Shown here piece by piece: positions 8,964-19,023 of a stretch of 64,000 nt of DNA. Each line of letters begins with the position of its first letter. Within the stretch, counting starts at the first letter, position 1. Source of the stretch: Candidatus Manganitrophus noduliformans (GTDB lineage Bacteria; Nitrospirota; Nitrospiria; SBBL01; Manganitrophaceae); assembly GCF_012184425.1 (NCBI RefSeq), contig NZ_VTOW01000001.1:1736001-1800000 (forward strand), read 5' to 3'. The notes under the pieces were generated by a model. That model saw only the letters and a program-made list of their open reading frames with translations. It searched no databases and was not told where the DNA came from. The translations under genes and the position numbers were made by a program.

Positions 8964-9377
8964 TTACTCCTCCGCCAGCGAGAGAATGATCATCAGGGTG
9001 ACCCCGACGACGGTCAGATAAACCCCGGCGTCGAACAGCAACGGCGTGCCGAGATCGAGACGGTCGAAATAGGGGAGGGAGAGGTGTCCCCATGCGCCGG
9101 TCATGAACGGCGCTCCTCGAAAGAGGGAAAAGAGCCCGCTTCCGGCGGCGACCGCCAGCCCGGAGGCGATCAGGGTGTGCGGATCGACCCGGAGCGCGCG
9201 GCGGGTCGAAGCGGCGTCGTAGGCGATGGTGTAGAGGGCGAAGGCCCCCGCGGCCATCAATCCGGCGATGAATCCCCCTCCCGGCTCGTTGTGGCCGCGC
9301 AGCAGAAGAAAAATGGAGAACTGGAGCATGATGGTGAGGAGGAAATTTGTCGCGGTCCGGAGGATGAGAGAAATCAT
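8964..9377 (-). CDS. mrpB: Na+/H+ antiporter subunit MrpB
   Basis: A 137-residue, four-helix protein with the MrpB hallmark [20 protein letters not shown] (about 26-45). In some lineages this domain is fused to the MrpA C-terminus; here it is separate. The ATG at 9377 overlaps the mrpA stop, and the gene ends two bases before mrpC. It is a structural subunit of the antiporter membrane arm. Confidence 0.94.
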   Translation of the reverse strand: MISLILRTATNFLLTIMLQFSIFLLLRGHNEPGGGFIAGLMAAGAFALYTIAYDAASTRRALRVDPHTLIASGLAVAAGSGLFSLFRGAPFMTGAWGHLSLPYFDRLDLGTPLLFDAGVYLTVVGVTLMIILSLAEE

Positions 9378-11674
9378 TTCTTTCCCTCCAGGCGCAGTTT
9401 CAAGAGGGCATAAACGCCGAAGGCGGCCACCGCCAAGACGGTGATCTCCCCCAGCGTATCGAATCCCCTGAAATCGACCAGGATGACATTTACGATATTC
9501 CGGCCGTGCGCCATCGGGACGCTCTTTTCGGCAAAGAACTCGGAAATCGGCGGATGAAACCGGGGATGGGAGGCCATCAGAACCAGCGCAAACATCAAGG
9601 CGCCGACGCCGAGCGAGAGGACTCCGTCCCGGGCTCTCGCCTTCCAATCGGAGATCGGGGTGAACCGGGGGAGATGGTAGAAGACCAAGACAAAGAGGAG
9701 GACGGTGAAGGTCTCGATCAAGAACTGGGTCATCGCAAGATCGGGCGCGCCGTAGAGGATATAGATGAGCGCCACCCCGTATCCGACGACGCCGAGGGCG
9801 GTGACGGCGCCGAGGCGGGACGAGGTCTGCGTGGCGACCAACGCGGCGGCGAGGATCATTGCGCCGACGGCCGCTTCGTAAAAACGGACCTCCGACAACC
9901 GGTCGGGGAGGAGAAAGCCGCCTTTGCTCAAGAGGGTAAAACCGGTCAGCCCCACGGCGGCGACCGCCACGATCATCAGATAAATCCGGAGGCGGCCGTT
10001 CTGAAGAAGGCGGGTCTGGGTTTTGGCCAGCATTATCATCCCGTCGAGGGCGGCCTTGTACCCGCGCGCCGGTCCCCACCGCGAGAGCGCTTTGAGCCCT
10101 TGGGTGGCGGCAAGAATCCGGTCCCGCGCGGCGTAGAGGCCGATCCCCGCCGCGACGGCCGCCGCGCTGAATGCGAGAATCAGATTGAGCCCATGCCAGA
10201 GCGCCAGATGAAGCTCGGCCGGCCGACGGAGAACGGCCGCGGCGGCCGGAGAAAGAACGAAGCGCTCGGCGGGTCCGGGAAAAAGCCCGAAGAGGAGGCC
10301 CAATCCGCCCAGCAACGCAGGGCCGAGCCAAAGGCTCACCGGCGCCTCATGCGCCGCCGGTTCGGCCCCGTTCCGTTTCCCGGAAAAGAACGGCGCGAAG
10401 CCGACCATCCCCCCCACCGCCACGAATAAAAGACTCGCCAACATCATCACGCCGATCAAGAGGAGGCGCGCCGACGGCGCCTCCCAGCCTGCTGCGTAAA
10501 GCATCTCCTTGCCGATAAAGCCGAAGGTGGGGGGAATTCCCGCCATCGAGATCGCCGCCAGCCCGGCGGCCGCGGCGGTGATCGGCATCTTCTTGCCGAG
10601 GTTCCCGAGGCGGCGCAAATCGAGATCGCCGGTTTCATGATAGACCGCTCCGGCGACCATGAAGAGCGCCCCCTTATAAAGGGCGTGGGCGAAGAGGTAC
10701 ACGACCGCCGCCTTGATCGCCTCCGCCGTTCCGAGCCCGAGGAGCATCGTGAGCGTTCCCAGGACGCTAACGGTCGAGTAGGCGAGAACCCGTTTCAAGT
10801 CATTTTGATAAAAGGCCAGGACCCCGGTGATCAGCATCGTCGCGGCCCCGACGGTCGAGACGATGTAAAACCAGGGGTCGGTTCCTCCGAGGAGCGGCGT
10901 CAGGCGCGCCATCAAGTAGATGCCGGCCTTGACCATCGTCGCCGAGTGAAGATAGGCGCTGACGGGGGTCGGCCCTTCCATCGCCCCCGGAAGCCAGAAA
11001 TGGAACGGGACCTGCGCCGATTTGGTGAAGGCGCCGAGGAGCACCAGAAGGAGGATCGGGAGATAAAGCGCATGGCTGCGAAAGAGGTCCCCCTTCTGGA
11101 GCAGAACGGAGAATTCGAAGCTCTCCCCCACCTGGCCGATCAGCACCAGGCCGGCCATCAGTGCGAGCCCCCCTCCGCCGGTGACCAGGAGTGCTTGCAG
11201 CGCGGCCGACCGGGCCGCCTCCCGTTCGTGATCAAAGCCGATCAGAAGATAAGAGCTGAAGCTCGTCAGCTCCCAGAATACGAAAAGGGTTAACAGGTTC
11301 CCCGCCAGGACCACGCCGAGCATCGAGGCCATGAACATTAAGATGAAAAGGTAGAACCGCCCGAGCTGGGGGTGGTCCGAGAGGTAGCCCCCCGCATAGA
11401 TCAGGACCAGGGCGCCGATCCCGCTGATGAGGAGGGCGAAGAGAAGGCTCAATCCGTCGAGATAAAACGAAAGGGTGAGACCGAGCTGCGGGACCCACGG
11501 GTGGGAGACGATGACCGTCTCCCCCGCGGCGACGGTGCCGGCGTGGGAGAGGAAATAGATCAAAAGGGAGATCGGAAGAAGGGCCGTGATCCATCCAATC
11601 GCGCCTTTTAAGAAGCGGTGCAGCCAGGGGGCGGCCGCAGCAAGGAAAAAGCCAGATAAAACCGCAACCGTCAT
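9374..11674 (-). CDS. mrpA: Na+/H+ antiporter subunit MrpA
   Basis: A 766-residue protein, the largest Mrp subunit. Residues about 1-480 are NuoL-like, with [20 protein letters not shown] (key Glu) and the Lys helix [20 protein letters not shown]. The C-terminal part carries the MrpA-specific domain with [14 protein letters not shown] and [17 protein letters not shown]. It opens the operon mrpABCDEFG, in which every junction overlaps or abuts. Role: cation/proton exchange at the inner membrane, supporting pH and sodium homeostasis. No regulator is adjacent. Confidence 0.96.
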   Translation of the reverse strand: MTVAVLSGFFLAAAAPWLHRFLKGAIGWITALLPISLLIYFLSHAGTVAAGETVIVSHPWVPQLGLTLSFYLDGLSLLFALLISGIGALVLIYAGGYLSDHPQLGRFYLFILMFMASMLGVVLAGNLLTLFVFWELTSFSSYLLIGFDHEREAARSAALQALLVTGGGGLALMAGLVLIGQVGESFEFSVLLQKGDLFRSHALYLPILLLVLLGAFTKSAQVPFHFWLPGAMEGPTPVSAYLHSATMVKAGIYLMARLTPLLGGTDPWFYIVSTVGAATMLITGVLAFYQNDLKRVLAYSTVSVLGTLTMLLGLGTAEAIKAAVVYLFAHALYKGALFMVAGAVYHETGDLDLRRLGNLGKKMPITAAAAGLAAISMAGIPPTFGFIGKEMLYAAGWEAPSARLLLIGVMMLASLLFVAVGGMVGFAPFFSGKRNGAEPAAHEAPVSLWLGPALLGGLGLLFGLFPGPAERFVLSPAAAAVLRRPAELHLALWHGLNLILAFSAAAVAAGIGLYAARDRILAATQGLKALSRWGPARGYKAALDGMIMLAKTQTRLLQNGRLRIYLMIVAVAAVGLTGFTLLSKGGFLLPDRLSEVRFYEAAVGAMILAAALVATQTSSRLGAVTALGVVGYGVALIYILYGAPDLAMTQFLIETFTVLLFVLVFYHLPRFTPISDWKARARDGVLSLGVGALMFALVLMASHPRFHPPISEFFAEKSVPMAHGRNIVNVILVDFRGFDTLGEITVLAVAAFGVYALLKLRLEGKK

Positions 11675-11774
11675 TCACATCCTTTGATTTTATCGAGGGG
11701 TTGCATCTGTTGTCGCCTGTTCTTTTGAAATGCGCGGAGGGGAGCCCGCGCCGTTCGACCGGCCGGATCTTCCG

Positions 11775-13634
11775 TTATCTTTCCTCCGCCCGCGATCCGA
11801 TTTCTTTCTCAACCTGTCCCCGCTTCGCCTTCTCGAGGTCGACGGCGGCGCTGATCAGCGCCACATGGGTAAAGGCCTGGGGAAAATTGCCGAGATGCTC
11901 CTCGGTGATCGGATCGATCTCCTCGGCGTAAAGTCCGAGATCGTTCGCGCAGGAGAGAAGGTGCTTCAGGCGCGCGTCCGCCTCCTCGATCTCCCCCATC
12001 AAGCTGAGGGCGTCGACCAGCCAGAACGAGCAGGGGAGGAAGGTCCCCTCCCGGTCCGGCAAACCGTCCTCCATGATGTAGCGGTAGACGAAATGACGGC
12101 TCATCAGATGTTTCTCGATCGCCCGGACCGTCGAGACCATTCTGGGATCGGCGGGATCGATAAACCCGAGGATGGGAAAAAGAAGGGCCGATGCGTCGAG
12201 CGCCTTCTCGCCGAAGGCCTGCACGAAGCTCCCCAGCTCGGGATCGTAACCTTCCTTCAAAATCGTCTCCCGGATTTCATCCCGTACCGGCTCCCACCCC
12301 CGGGTCTCGATCTTCAACGCCTGCTCCCGCGCCAGCTTGATCGAGAGATCGAGCGTCAGCCAGCACATCACCTTCGAATGGACGAAATGGCGTCTCCTGT
12401 CCCGGAACTCCCAGATGCCGTGGTCGGGCTCTCTCCAATGGGCGACGACGAATTCGCAGACCTCCTTCAGGAAAGCGCGGAGCTCTTCCCGGGGGAGCTC
12501 CGCCGCGTGCGGATGGTCCTTTCGCTTGTAGAAGGTATAGAGGGTGTCGAGAAGCGCCCCATAGGTGTCGAGCTGAAGCTGCTTCGCCGCCGCGTTGCCG
12601 ACCCGGACCGGCCGGGACCGCCGATATCCTTCGAGATGGGGGAGGGTCTCCTCCGGAAGCTCGGTTCCGCCGTCGATCCGGTACATGATCTGAAATCGAT
12701 GTGTTCGCGTCGAGGAAGAGAAGGTCGAGATGAAGAAGGCGGCGGCCTCTTCCCGATAGCCGAGAACGAGGAGGGCGTAGAGGGTGAGGACGGCATCTCT
12801 CAACCAGGAGAAGCGGTAATCCCAGTTGCGCACCCCGCCGATCGACTCGGGAAGCGAGGTGGTCGCGGCGGCGACGATCCCGCCGGCCGGCGCAAAGGTC
12901 AGCAGTTTCAATGTCAGCGCGCTTCGAACGACCTCTTTTTCGTACGGGCCCGCATACCGGCACTTTCCGGCCCAGCGCCGCCAGTAATCGACCGTCCGGG
13001 CGATGCGGGCCTCCATCCCCTCGGGGGTGCGCTCTTCCGCGCGCGGCCGGTCCGCTTCCTCGGTATAATCCAAGAGGAGATAGAGAATTTCCCCTCGCGC
13101 GATCCGGATGACCGCCTCCGCTTTCCCTTTTTCAATCCGCCAGGGGATCTTCCGGAGCGTCGCCGTCCGGCTGATCGAAAAGAGGATGAGCGATCCCGGT
13201 CGGTCGATTAAGGCCCCTTCCCCGTCCGGATGAAGATCGGCGTTCCGCCGCGCATAATCGGGCGTCGGCTTGAAGCGGATTTCGACATCGACCTCCCCTT
13301 CGACCCCTTCGATCTTCCTCAGGATCTCTTCAGGCCGCTCGTCTTTTGCCGGAATCGGCATCAGATCGATGACCCGGATCGTCCCAAAGCCGTTGGAAAA
13401 GGTGGTGGATAAGACGTTGGTTCGCTCCAGATAGGATCGCTCCACCTTGTAGGGACCGCGCAGATTGATCTGAAAATAGCCGCCGATCCCGATATCGAGG
13501 AGCCGGCAGAAGACGGCGGGGGAGTCGAAATGAGGGAAGCAGGCCCAATCGATCGATCCCTCCGAAGAGATCAACGCCGCCGTATGGAGGTTGCCGACGA
13601 CACCGTAATCCGAGATTGCCTGATAAGGGCCCAA
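11775..13634 (-). CDS. Glycoside hydrolase family 15 protein (glucoamylase/trehalase-like)
   Basis: About 619 residues. An N-terminal beta-sandwich region begins with YQAISDYGVVGNLHTAALIS and SIDWACFPHFDSPAVF. An (alpha/alpha)6 catalytic domain follows, with NWDYRFSWLRDAVLTLYALL, a first catalytic-acid region DHGIWEFRD, and a C-terminal PITEEHLGNFPQAFTHVAL carrying the second candidate Glu. This matches the bacterial GH15 group that includes trehalases and glucan 1,4-alpha-glucosidases. No signal peptide is present, so it is cytoplasmic and probably acts on trehalose or glycogen-derived glucans. I start it at the TTG at 13634, which has a GGAG site eight bases upstream and fits family length. 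An ATG-initiated extension to 13760 (42 extra residues) is possible but does not look like the family. Confidence 0.88.
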   Translation of the reverse strand: MGPYQAISDYGVVGNLHTAALISSEGSIDWACFPHFDSPAVFCRLLDIGIGGYFQINLRGPYKVERSYLERTNVLSTTFSNGFGTIRVIDLMPIPAKDERPEEILRKIEGVEGEVDVEIRFKPTPDYARRNADLHPDGEGALIDRPGSLILFSISRTATLRKIPWRIEKGKAEAVIRIARGEILYLLLDYTEEADRPRAEERTPEGMEARIARTVDYWRRWAGKCRYAGPYEKEVVRSALTLKLLTFAPAGGIVAAATTSLPESIGGVRNWDYRFSWLRDAVLTLYALLVLGYREEAAAFFISTFSSSTRTHRFQIMYRIDGGTELPEETLPHLEGYRRSRPVRVGNAAAKQLQLDTYGALLDTLYTFYKRKDHPHAAELPREELRAFLKEVCEFVVAHWREPDHGIWEFRDRRRHFVHSKVMCWLTLDLSIKLAREQALKIETRGWEPVRDEIRETILKEGYDPELGSFVQAFGEKALDASALLFPILGFIDPADPRMVSTVRAIEKHLMSRHFVYRYIMEDGLPDREGTFLPCSFWLVDALSLMGEIEEADARLKHLLSCANDLGLYAEEIDPITEEHLGNFPQAFTHVALISAAVDLEKAKRGQVEKEIGSRAEER

Positions 13635-13965
13635 TTTCGATTCTCCAAATCGGAAGACGGGAAGAAGGGGAGAACCCCTCTTCAGAAAGTTTCGATCGTT
13701 CCGGGCCGAGCCTTTCCGGACCGGTCGGCCTCTCGCTACGCAGCGCGCGGGCGATGCCATCGGATGGGCATCGATCGCATATTGATTCTAATGCGGAAAG
13801 GAGGACGTTTGAGACGAAAGACGACAGCGACGATCAAGCCGTATCTTTTCACAAGCCGGGAGAGAAAGTCAATGTGGGGATTTCCCGCAGGAGGGTAAGG
13901 TGCCGCGCCGGGATCGTTTGGTCCAAGGGGAAGGGGCCCCCGATCCGGGGGACCGATCGGGCCGC
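13635..13965. other. Intergenic region between GH15 and PPC/DUF296 genes
   Basis: 331 bases with no supported gene. Just beyond the PPC/DUF296 stop there is a small G/C palindrome (CCCCCGATCCGGGGG, about 13937-13951) that could act as a weak terminator for the minus-strand operon. The GH15 promoter should lie here but I cannot identify it. Confidence 0.4.
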
Positions 13966-14397
13966 TTACAGCCGGATCAACGGGAGCCCGGTCTCCGGAT
14001 CGGTCCGGCGCTGGAGGTGGCGGGGGGATTCGGTCACCACGATCTCCAGGGTCGGCCAGACATGTCCTTCCAAAAGGTGGCCGCCGTGCGCCGTGCCGTC
14101 GGCCTTGCCGACCACGACATGGGCGTGGACCTTGGGGGCGCCTTGATGCAGGGCGATGTTGCCGGTCAGCGAGAGAACTTCGACCTGTTCCCGGACCGGA
14201 ATGGCCTTGTAGCCCTTCCGGTCCGGCTCGAAGAAGCCGAGGGAGACATCTTGAAACCCGCCGATCCCGGTCAATTGGGCGGCGGCGAGCCGGTGGGTCT
14301 CGGCGAATTTCGAGAGCCCCTCCATCACCGCGTCTCCTTTGTCGAATACCAAGACGTAGACCTGCTCTTCCCGGTTTCGGATCAACTTTTCCTTCAT
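13966..14397 (-). CDS. PPC/DUF296 domain protein
   Basis: A 143-residue single-domain protein of the PPC (DUF296) family, which in plants is joined to AT-hooks and in bacteria stands alone as a trimer of unknown function. The signature parts are AAQLTGIGGFQDVSLGF and VHAHVVVGKADGTAHGGHL followed by VWPTLEIVVTE. The histidine cluster (HAH...HGGH) could bind a metal. There is no signal or membrane segment. The start overlaps the end of the FAD/Fe-S oxidoreductase by four bases, so it is translated with that enzyme and may accompany it functionally. Confidence 0.85.
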   Translation of the reverse strand: MKEKLIRNREEQVYVLVFDKGDAVMEGLSKFAETHRLAAAQLTGIGGFQDVSLGFFEPDRKGYKAIPVREQVEVLSLTGNIALHQGAPKVHAHVVVGKADGTAHGGHLLEGHVWPTLEIVVTESPRHLQRRTDPETGLPLIRL

Positions 14398-17300
14398 GCG
14401 GCGCTCCTTCGCTTCAGCCCCCAGGCCAAGGCGGCCCCGGCGAGCAGGGCGCCCGCCCCCAAAAGGGGGGCCGTTTTCTTCAATCGCACGGGGAGCCGGT
14501 GTTTTCCCCCCCCGTTCTCGCTCGGCGTCTCGGACGGCGCGGGGCGCATCGCCATCTGAAGGACTTCCGCCAGGTGGAGCGCCCGCCGGTTCGTCGTCTG
14601 GGCGATCTGCTCCCGGCAGCTGAAGCCGTCGGAGAGGATCAGCGTCTCCGCGTCGGCTTCGCGGACGGCGGGGAGGAGGACCCGCTCCCCCGAGGCGATT
14701 GAGACATCATAATGCGCCTTCTCGAAGCCGAACGCCCCGGCCATCCCGCAGCAGCCGGAATCGAGAATTTCGAAATCGAGGCCGAGCTTGGCGAGGATCT
14801 TCTCCTCATCGTTCAGCTTCATGATCGCCTTGTGGTGGCAGTGCCCGTGGACCACCGCCTTGCGCGCAAGCCGCGGCGGCTGGAAATGATCGACTTTCTT
14901 TTCGAGAAATTCGCTCAACATGAACGTCTGGCGGCTGAGGCGGAGCGCGTCTTCGTCACGCGGGAAGAGGTTCACCAACTCGTCGCGAAAGGCGGCGACG
15001 CAGCTCGGCTCCAGGCCGACCACGGGAATGCCCGCCTCGATTTCAGGTTGCAGCGCCGCCAGCGTCTGCCGCCAGCGTTTTTTGGCCCGATCGAGAAAGC
15101 CGAAATCGTACAGCGGCCGTCCGCAGCAGAGGATTCGCCGCGGAATCTCGACCCGATAGCCGAGCCCTTCCAGCACCTCGACCGCCGCCTTGGCCGTATC
15201 GGGATAAAAGAAATTATTGAAGGTATCCGGCCAGAGGAGAACACGAGGGCCCGCGGCGTTTTTGGCCTCCCGACGGCGGAACCAATCTCGAAACGTCTCG
15301 GTGGCAAAAGCGGGGATCCGGCGCTCCGGGGCGATATCCCCGACCGCTTTCGCCAGACCGCTCAGCCAGGGTGTTTGCATGACGAAGTTCGCCAGCCGCG
15401 GCGCCGTCGAGGCGAGCCGCGACCACCCGTAGATCAGCCCCATCGAATAGGCGGAGCGCGGACGGAGTCTCCCCTTGTAGTAGTGGGCGCGGAACTCGGC
15501 CTTGTAGGTGGCGATATCGACATTGACCGGGCAGTCCCCCTTGCACCCTTTGCAGGCGAGGCAGAGATCGAGCGTCTCCTCCACATGATCGTCCCGCCAT
15601 CCTTCCGTGATCGGGTCTCCCTGCAGCATCTCGAAGAGGGCGTGGGCCCGCCCCCGGGTGGTATCTTTTTCCTCCCGGGTCACCATATAGCTGGGGCACA
15701 TCGTCCCCCCGCTCTCCCGCCGGCACTTGCCGACCCCGACGCAGCGGAGGGTCGCGTGGGCGAAGCTTCCATCTTCGGGATATTGAAAATAGGTCTCAAC
15801 CGCCGGCGGGTTGTAGCCGGTTCCGAGCCGAAGGTTCTCGGTGATCAAATCGGGCTCGATCACCTTTCCGGGATTCATCTTCCACGAGGGGTCCCAGATC
15901 GATTTGAACTCCCGAAACGCCGCCGTCAGCTCCGGGCCGTACATTTTCTGAAGCAGCTCCCCGCGCGCCTGTCCGTCGCCGTGCTCCCCGGAGAAAGAGC
16001 CGCCGTACCGGAGGACGGTCTCTGCCGCCTCGTCGAGGAAAGCGCGGTAGCGGTCGATCCCCTCCTTCGTGATCAGATCGAAATCGATCCGGGTGTGGAC
16101 GCACGCCTGTCCGAAGTGGCCGTAGAGGGCGCACTGATATCCGTGCCGGTCCAGCAGCCGGCGCAGGTCGCGAAGATAGTCGCCGAGCCGCTCCGGATGG
16201 ACCGCCGAGTCCTCCCAGCCGGGCCAGGAGTCTTTCTCGCCGGGGACAAACGCCGTCGCGCCGAGCCCCGACTCGCGGATTTCCCAAATCCGCTCCTGAT
16301 CTTCCGGATCGGCATACAGATGCATGGCGGGGGGACGTTCCCCCTTCCGGAGCGCCTCCATCATCTCCCGCCCCCGCGCGTTCGCCTCTTTTTGATCCTC
16401 GCCGCCGAACTCGACGAGGAGCCATCCCCCCCCCTCGGGGAGGAGATCGACATTTTCCGCATGAAGGTGTTTCTTTCTGATATAGCCGACCAGACGGTCG
16501 TCGATCCCCTCCAGGCCGACCGGCCCGTGGGCCATCACCTCCGTGATATGGTCCCCCGCGGTGAAAACGTCGGGGTAACCGAGGACGGCGAGGGCCCGCT
16601 TGGGGGGACTCGGGACGAGCTTAACCACCGCCTCCAGGACGGTCACGCAGGTCCCCTCCGAGCCGACAAGCGCGCGGGCGACGTCGAAGCCGTTCTCCGG
16701 AAGGAGCTGCTCCAGGCTGTACCCCGACACGCGCCGCGGAATCCGCGGAAAGCGCTCTCGGATCAGACCGGCATGGCGGTCCCGCAGCGATTTCAGCTTG
16801 GCGTAAATTTCTCCCCGCCGCCCCCCCTCCTGAATGATTCTCTGCAGCGCATCGTCGCCGGTTTTTCCCGCCTGCATCCGAAGGCCGTCGTGGGTGAGGA
16901 TTTCCAAAGTCTCGATATTGTCGGCGGTCCGCCCCGCCATCACCGAGTGGATGCCGCAGGAGTTGTTGCCGATCATCCCCCCCAGCGTGCACCACCGGTG
17001 TGTCGCCGGGTCGGGGCCGAAGGTGAGATCGAATCGCTCGGCGGCGCTCCGAAGGTTGTCGAGGACGACCCCCGGCTCGACGCGGGCCCGTTTCCGATCG
17101 GGGTCGATCTCGATGATCCGGTTCATATACTTGCTGAAGTCGATCACCACCGCGACATTGCAGGTCTGCCCGGCAAGACTGGTGCCGGCTCCGCGGGGGA
17201 GGATCGGCGCGCCATATCGGCGGCAGATCTCGATCGTCTCGATCACATCCTCGGCCGTTTTTGGAATGACCACTCCGATCGGCACCTGCCGGTAGTTCGA

Positions 17301-17423
17301 CGCGTCGGCCGCGTAGAGGGCGCGGCTGCCGGCGTCGAACCGGACCTCGCCGTTGATGCGCGATCGGATCGCTTCGGCCAGGACTTCTGCGTGATCGGTC
17401 TCGACCCTTTTTGTCATCCGCAT
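14394..17423 (-). CDS. FAD-binding and 4Fe-4S oxidoreductase (D-lactate dehydrogenase/GlcD-GlcF-like fusion)
   Basis: About 1009 residues. It begins with an FAD-binding PCMH domain (LPRGAGTSLAGQTCNVAV, about 75-92) and an FAD-oxidase C domain containing the SGEHGDGQARGELLQKMYG signature. A ferredoxin-like region follows, with CVGVGKCRRE and CLACKGCKGDCPVN. Two CCG-type cysteine-rich domains (CCGRPLYDFGFL; DSGCCGMAGAFGFE, with HGHCHHKA between) end the enzyme part. This architecture oxidises 2-hydroxy acids (D-lactate, glycolate, 2-hydroxyglutarate) and passes electrons to quinone. Unusually, the last 30 residues form a hydrophobic helix followed by KRR, apparently a C-terminal membrane anchor. 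The start at 17423 has AGGAG six bases before it. It lies in an operon with DoxX upstream and the PPC/DUF296 gene downstream. Confidence 0.9.
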   Translation of the reverse strand: MRMTKRVETDHAEVLAEAIRSRINGEVRFDAGSRALYAADASNYRQVPIGVVIPKTAEDVIETIEICRRYGAPILPRGAGTSLAGQTCNVAVVIDFSKYMNRIIEIDPDRKRARVEPGVVLDNLRSAAERFDLTFGPDPATHRWCTLGGMIGNNSCGIHSVMAGRTADNIETLEILTHDGLRMQAGKTGDDALQRIIQEGGRRGEIYAKLKSLRDRHAGLIRERFPRIPRRVSGYSLEQLLPENGFDVARALVGSEGTCVTVLEAVVKLVPSPPKRALAVLGYPDVFTAGDHITEVMAHGPVGLEGIDDRLVGYIRKKHLHAENVDLLPEGGGWLLVEFGGEDQKEANARGREMMEALRKGERPPAMHLYADPEDQERIWEIRESGLGATAFVPGEKDSWPGWEDSAVHPERLGDYLRDLRRLLDRHGYQCALYGHFGQACVHTRIDFDLITKEGIDRYRAFLDEAAETVLRYGGSFSGEHGDGQARGELLQKMYGPELTAAFREFKSIWDPSWKMNPGKVIEPDLITENLRLGTGYNPPAVETYFQYPEDGSFAHATLRCVGVGKCRRESGGTMCPSYMVTREEKDTTRGRAHALFEMLQGDPITEGWRDDHVEETLDLCLACKGCKGDCPVNVDIATYKAEFRAHYYKGRLRPRSAYSMGLIYGWSRLASTAPRLANFVMQTPWLSGLAKAVGDIAPERRIPAFATETFRDWFRRREAKNAAGPRVLLWPDTFNNFFYPDTAKAAVEVLEGLGYRVEIPRRILCCGRPLYDFGFLDRAKKRWRQTLAALQPEIEAGIPVVGLEPSCVAAFRDELVNLFPRDEDALRLSRQTFMLSEFLEKKVDHFQPPRLARKAVVHGHCHHKAIMKLNDEEKILAKLGLDFEILDSGCCGMAGAFGFEKAHYDVSIASGERVLLPAVREADAETLILSDGFSCREQIAQTTNRRALHLAEVLQMAMRPAPSETPSENGGGKHRLPVRLKKTAPLLGAGALLAGAALAWGLKRRSAA

Positions 17424-17439
17424 TTCTCTCCTTCTTCGA

Positions 17440-17880
17440 TCAAGCGGCCCTCCGGCGCGCATCGGCTTCGGTGCGACGGTATGATTCGGGTTTCCGCTTG
17501 GCGTCGACGCTGATCCGTCCCGGACCCGCCCCCATCACATAGAGAATGCCGCCGATCATCGCCAGATTTTTCATGAAGTGGATCATCTGATTCGGGTCGG
17601 CGAAGTTGGTGTGAAAGATCAAGGTCGTCGGAATCATGAAGATCAAAAGGGCGAGGCTCCCCCAGAAGGTGAACGCTCCGAAGAGGAGGGAGAGGGCGCC
17701 GCCGATTTCGAGAACGATCGCCCCGACGAGAAAGAGGCCGGGGAGCGGCATGCCGGCCTGGGCCATCATCTCCTGCGTTGCGCCGGGCGCCAGGATTTTA
17801 TTGATCCCCGACATGAAAAAAATCGCCGCAATGAAGATGCGGCCGAATAACGCCAGATAATCGTGCCAATCCGTTTTCAT
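17440..17880 (-). CDS. DoxX family membrane protein
   Basis: A 146-residue protein with four transmembrane helices and the DoxX pattern GRIFIAAIFFMSGINKI, then LVGAIVLEIGGALSLLFG. The C-terminus is basic and cytoplasmic (KRKPESYRRTEADARRR). I start at 17880 because GGAGG lies six bases upstream; an in-frame ATG four codons earlier lacks a site. DoxX proteins are linked to quinone-dependent oxidation and redox stress, and its position 16 bases before the FAD/Fe-S dehydrogenase fits a membrane electron-transfer partner. The precise role is unknown. Confidence 0.88.
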   Translation of the reverse strand: MKTDWHDYLALFGRIFIAAIFFMSGINKILAPGATQEMMAQAGMPLPGLFLVGAIVLEIGGALSLLFGAFTFWGSLALLIFMIPTTLIFHTNFADPNQMIHFMKNLAMIGGILYVMGAGPGRISVDAKRKPESYRRTEADARRRAA

Positions 17881-17913
17881 GGGAACCTCCATTTTTTTAG
17901 CGGTCGTATCCCT

Positions 17914-19023
17914 TCACACCGCATACTTCTCCGCGTCTGCCCGCTTCAATTCCAATCCCAATCCGGGACGCGAGAGGTCCGGTTTGAGCATTCCGCCCGA
18001 CGGGGAGATCGCGCCGTCGAAGAGCATCCGCTCGATCCGGGCGTGATCATAGAAATACTCCACGTGAACCGTCCGGGCCAGCGCGCAGCAGGGATGGGTG
18101 TGGAGCGACGGGGCGGTATGAGCCGAGAGCGGCATCGAGCGGGCGTCGCAGAGCGGTCCGGTCTGCAAGAATCCGGTGATTCCGCCGCAGCGGGTGGCGT
18201 CGGCCTGAAGGATATCGACCGCTCCCGCCTCCAGCATCCGTGCGAAGTAGGGAAGGTCATAACCGTATTCCCCGGCGGCGATCGCCATCCCGGCCGGGGC
18301 GCGGTCGCGCAGCAGGCGGAGCCCTTCCAGATCGTCGGAGGAGACCGGCTCCTCGAACCAGGTGACGCCGAATTCGGCGAACGCCTCGGCCATGGCCAGC
18401 GCCTCTTTCCGACCGTAGGCGCCGTTGGCATCGACGAAGAGCTCCGGACCCGGACCGATCGCTTCCCGGGCGGCCCGGACCCGGTCGAGATCGGCCGCCG
18501 GGTGCCGGCCGACCTTCATCTTGACGCGCGAGAACCCCTCGGCGATCCAGCCGCCGAGCTGTTTTTGAAGCTGCGGGATCGAGTAGGAGGTGAATCCCCC
18601 GCTCGCGTAGGCCGGAACGCCGTCGCGGACCGCCCCCAGCAGGGTGACGAGCGGCAGATCGAGGAGGCGCGCCTTGAGGTCCCAGAGGGCGTTGTCGACG
18701 GCGGCGATCGCCGTCGAGGCGATCCCGGGGCGGCCGAGGTTGCGGACCGCCCGGACCATCTCGCTCCAACTCCCCGCGACCGCCATCGCGTCGCCCCCTT
18801 CAACGCTCCGGGCAAGGCGCTCCCGGATCAATCGCGCGGCGGCGTCGGCGGCGTAGCTGTATCCGAGGCCGCGGACCTCTCCCGCCGTCGCTTCGACCAC
18901 CACCAGCGTCGTTTCGGTCCACTCGAACGTGCCGTCCGATTCCGAAAAATCGGTCGGGATCCGATAGGCCGAGACGTCGATCCGGTCGATGGGGACGCGG
19001 CCGGCGGCGAATCGCGTCGCCAT
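17914..19023 (-). CDS. Enolase-superfamily enzyme (mandelate racemase/muconate lactonizing type)
   Basis: About 369 residues with the N-terminal capping domain and a TIM barrel. Catalytic landmarks are RVKMKVGRH (K-x-K base pair), metal ligands in FVDANGAY, WFEEPVSSDDL and IAAGEYGYD, and the LQADATRCGGITGF strand. The barrel His appears in LSAHTAPSLHTH. This is the mandelate-racemase branch, likely a sugar-acid dehydratase or racemase; the substrate cannot be fixed. The ATG pair at 19023/19026 overlaps the TPP-enzyme stop; the inner ATG has the better-placed G-rich site. The gene sits between the TPP enzyme and DoxX/FAD dehydrogenase, consistent with a hydroxy- or sugar-acid oxidation pathway. 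Confidence 0.9.
   Translation of the reverse strand: MATRFAAGRVPIDRIDVSAYRIPTDFSESDGTFEWTETTLVVVEATAGEVRGLGYSYAADAAARLIRERLARSVEGGDAMAVAGSWSEMVRAVRNLGRPGIASTAIAAVDNALWDLKARLLDLPLVTLLGAVRDGVPAYASGGFTSYSIPQLQKQLGGWIAEGFSRVKMKVGRHPAADLDRVRAAREAIGPGPELFVDANGAYGRKEALAMAEAFAEFGVTWFEEPVSSDDLEGLRLLRDRAPAGMAIAAGEYGYDLPYFARMLEAGAVDILQADATRCGGITGFLQTGPLCDARSMPLSAHTAPSLHTHPCCALARTVHVEYFYDHARIERMLFDGAISPSGGMLKPDLSRPGLGLELKRADAEKYAV

Noticed and set aside
11730-13211. 493-codon plus-strand open frame opposite the GH15 gene
   Set aside because: No recognisable motif, extreme Arg/Asp/Pro content and complete overlap with a well-supported hydrolase.
14712-17513. 933-codon plus-strand open frame opposite the FAD/Fe-S dehydrogenase
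   Set aside because: It is antisense to a gene with clear catalytic motifs, is rich in Arg, Pro, Gly and Asp with no domain pattern, and has no ribosome site. It is a by-product of high GC content.
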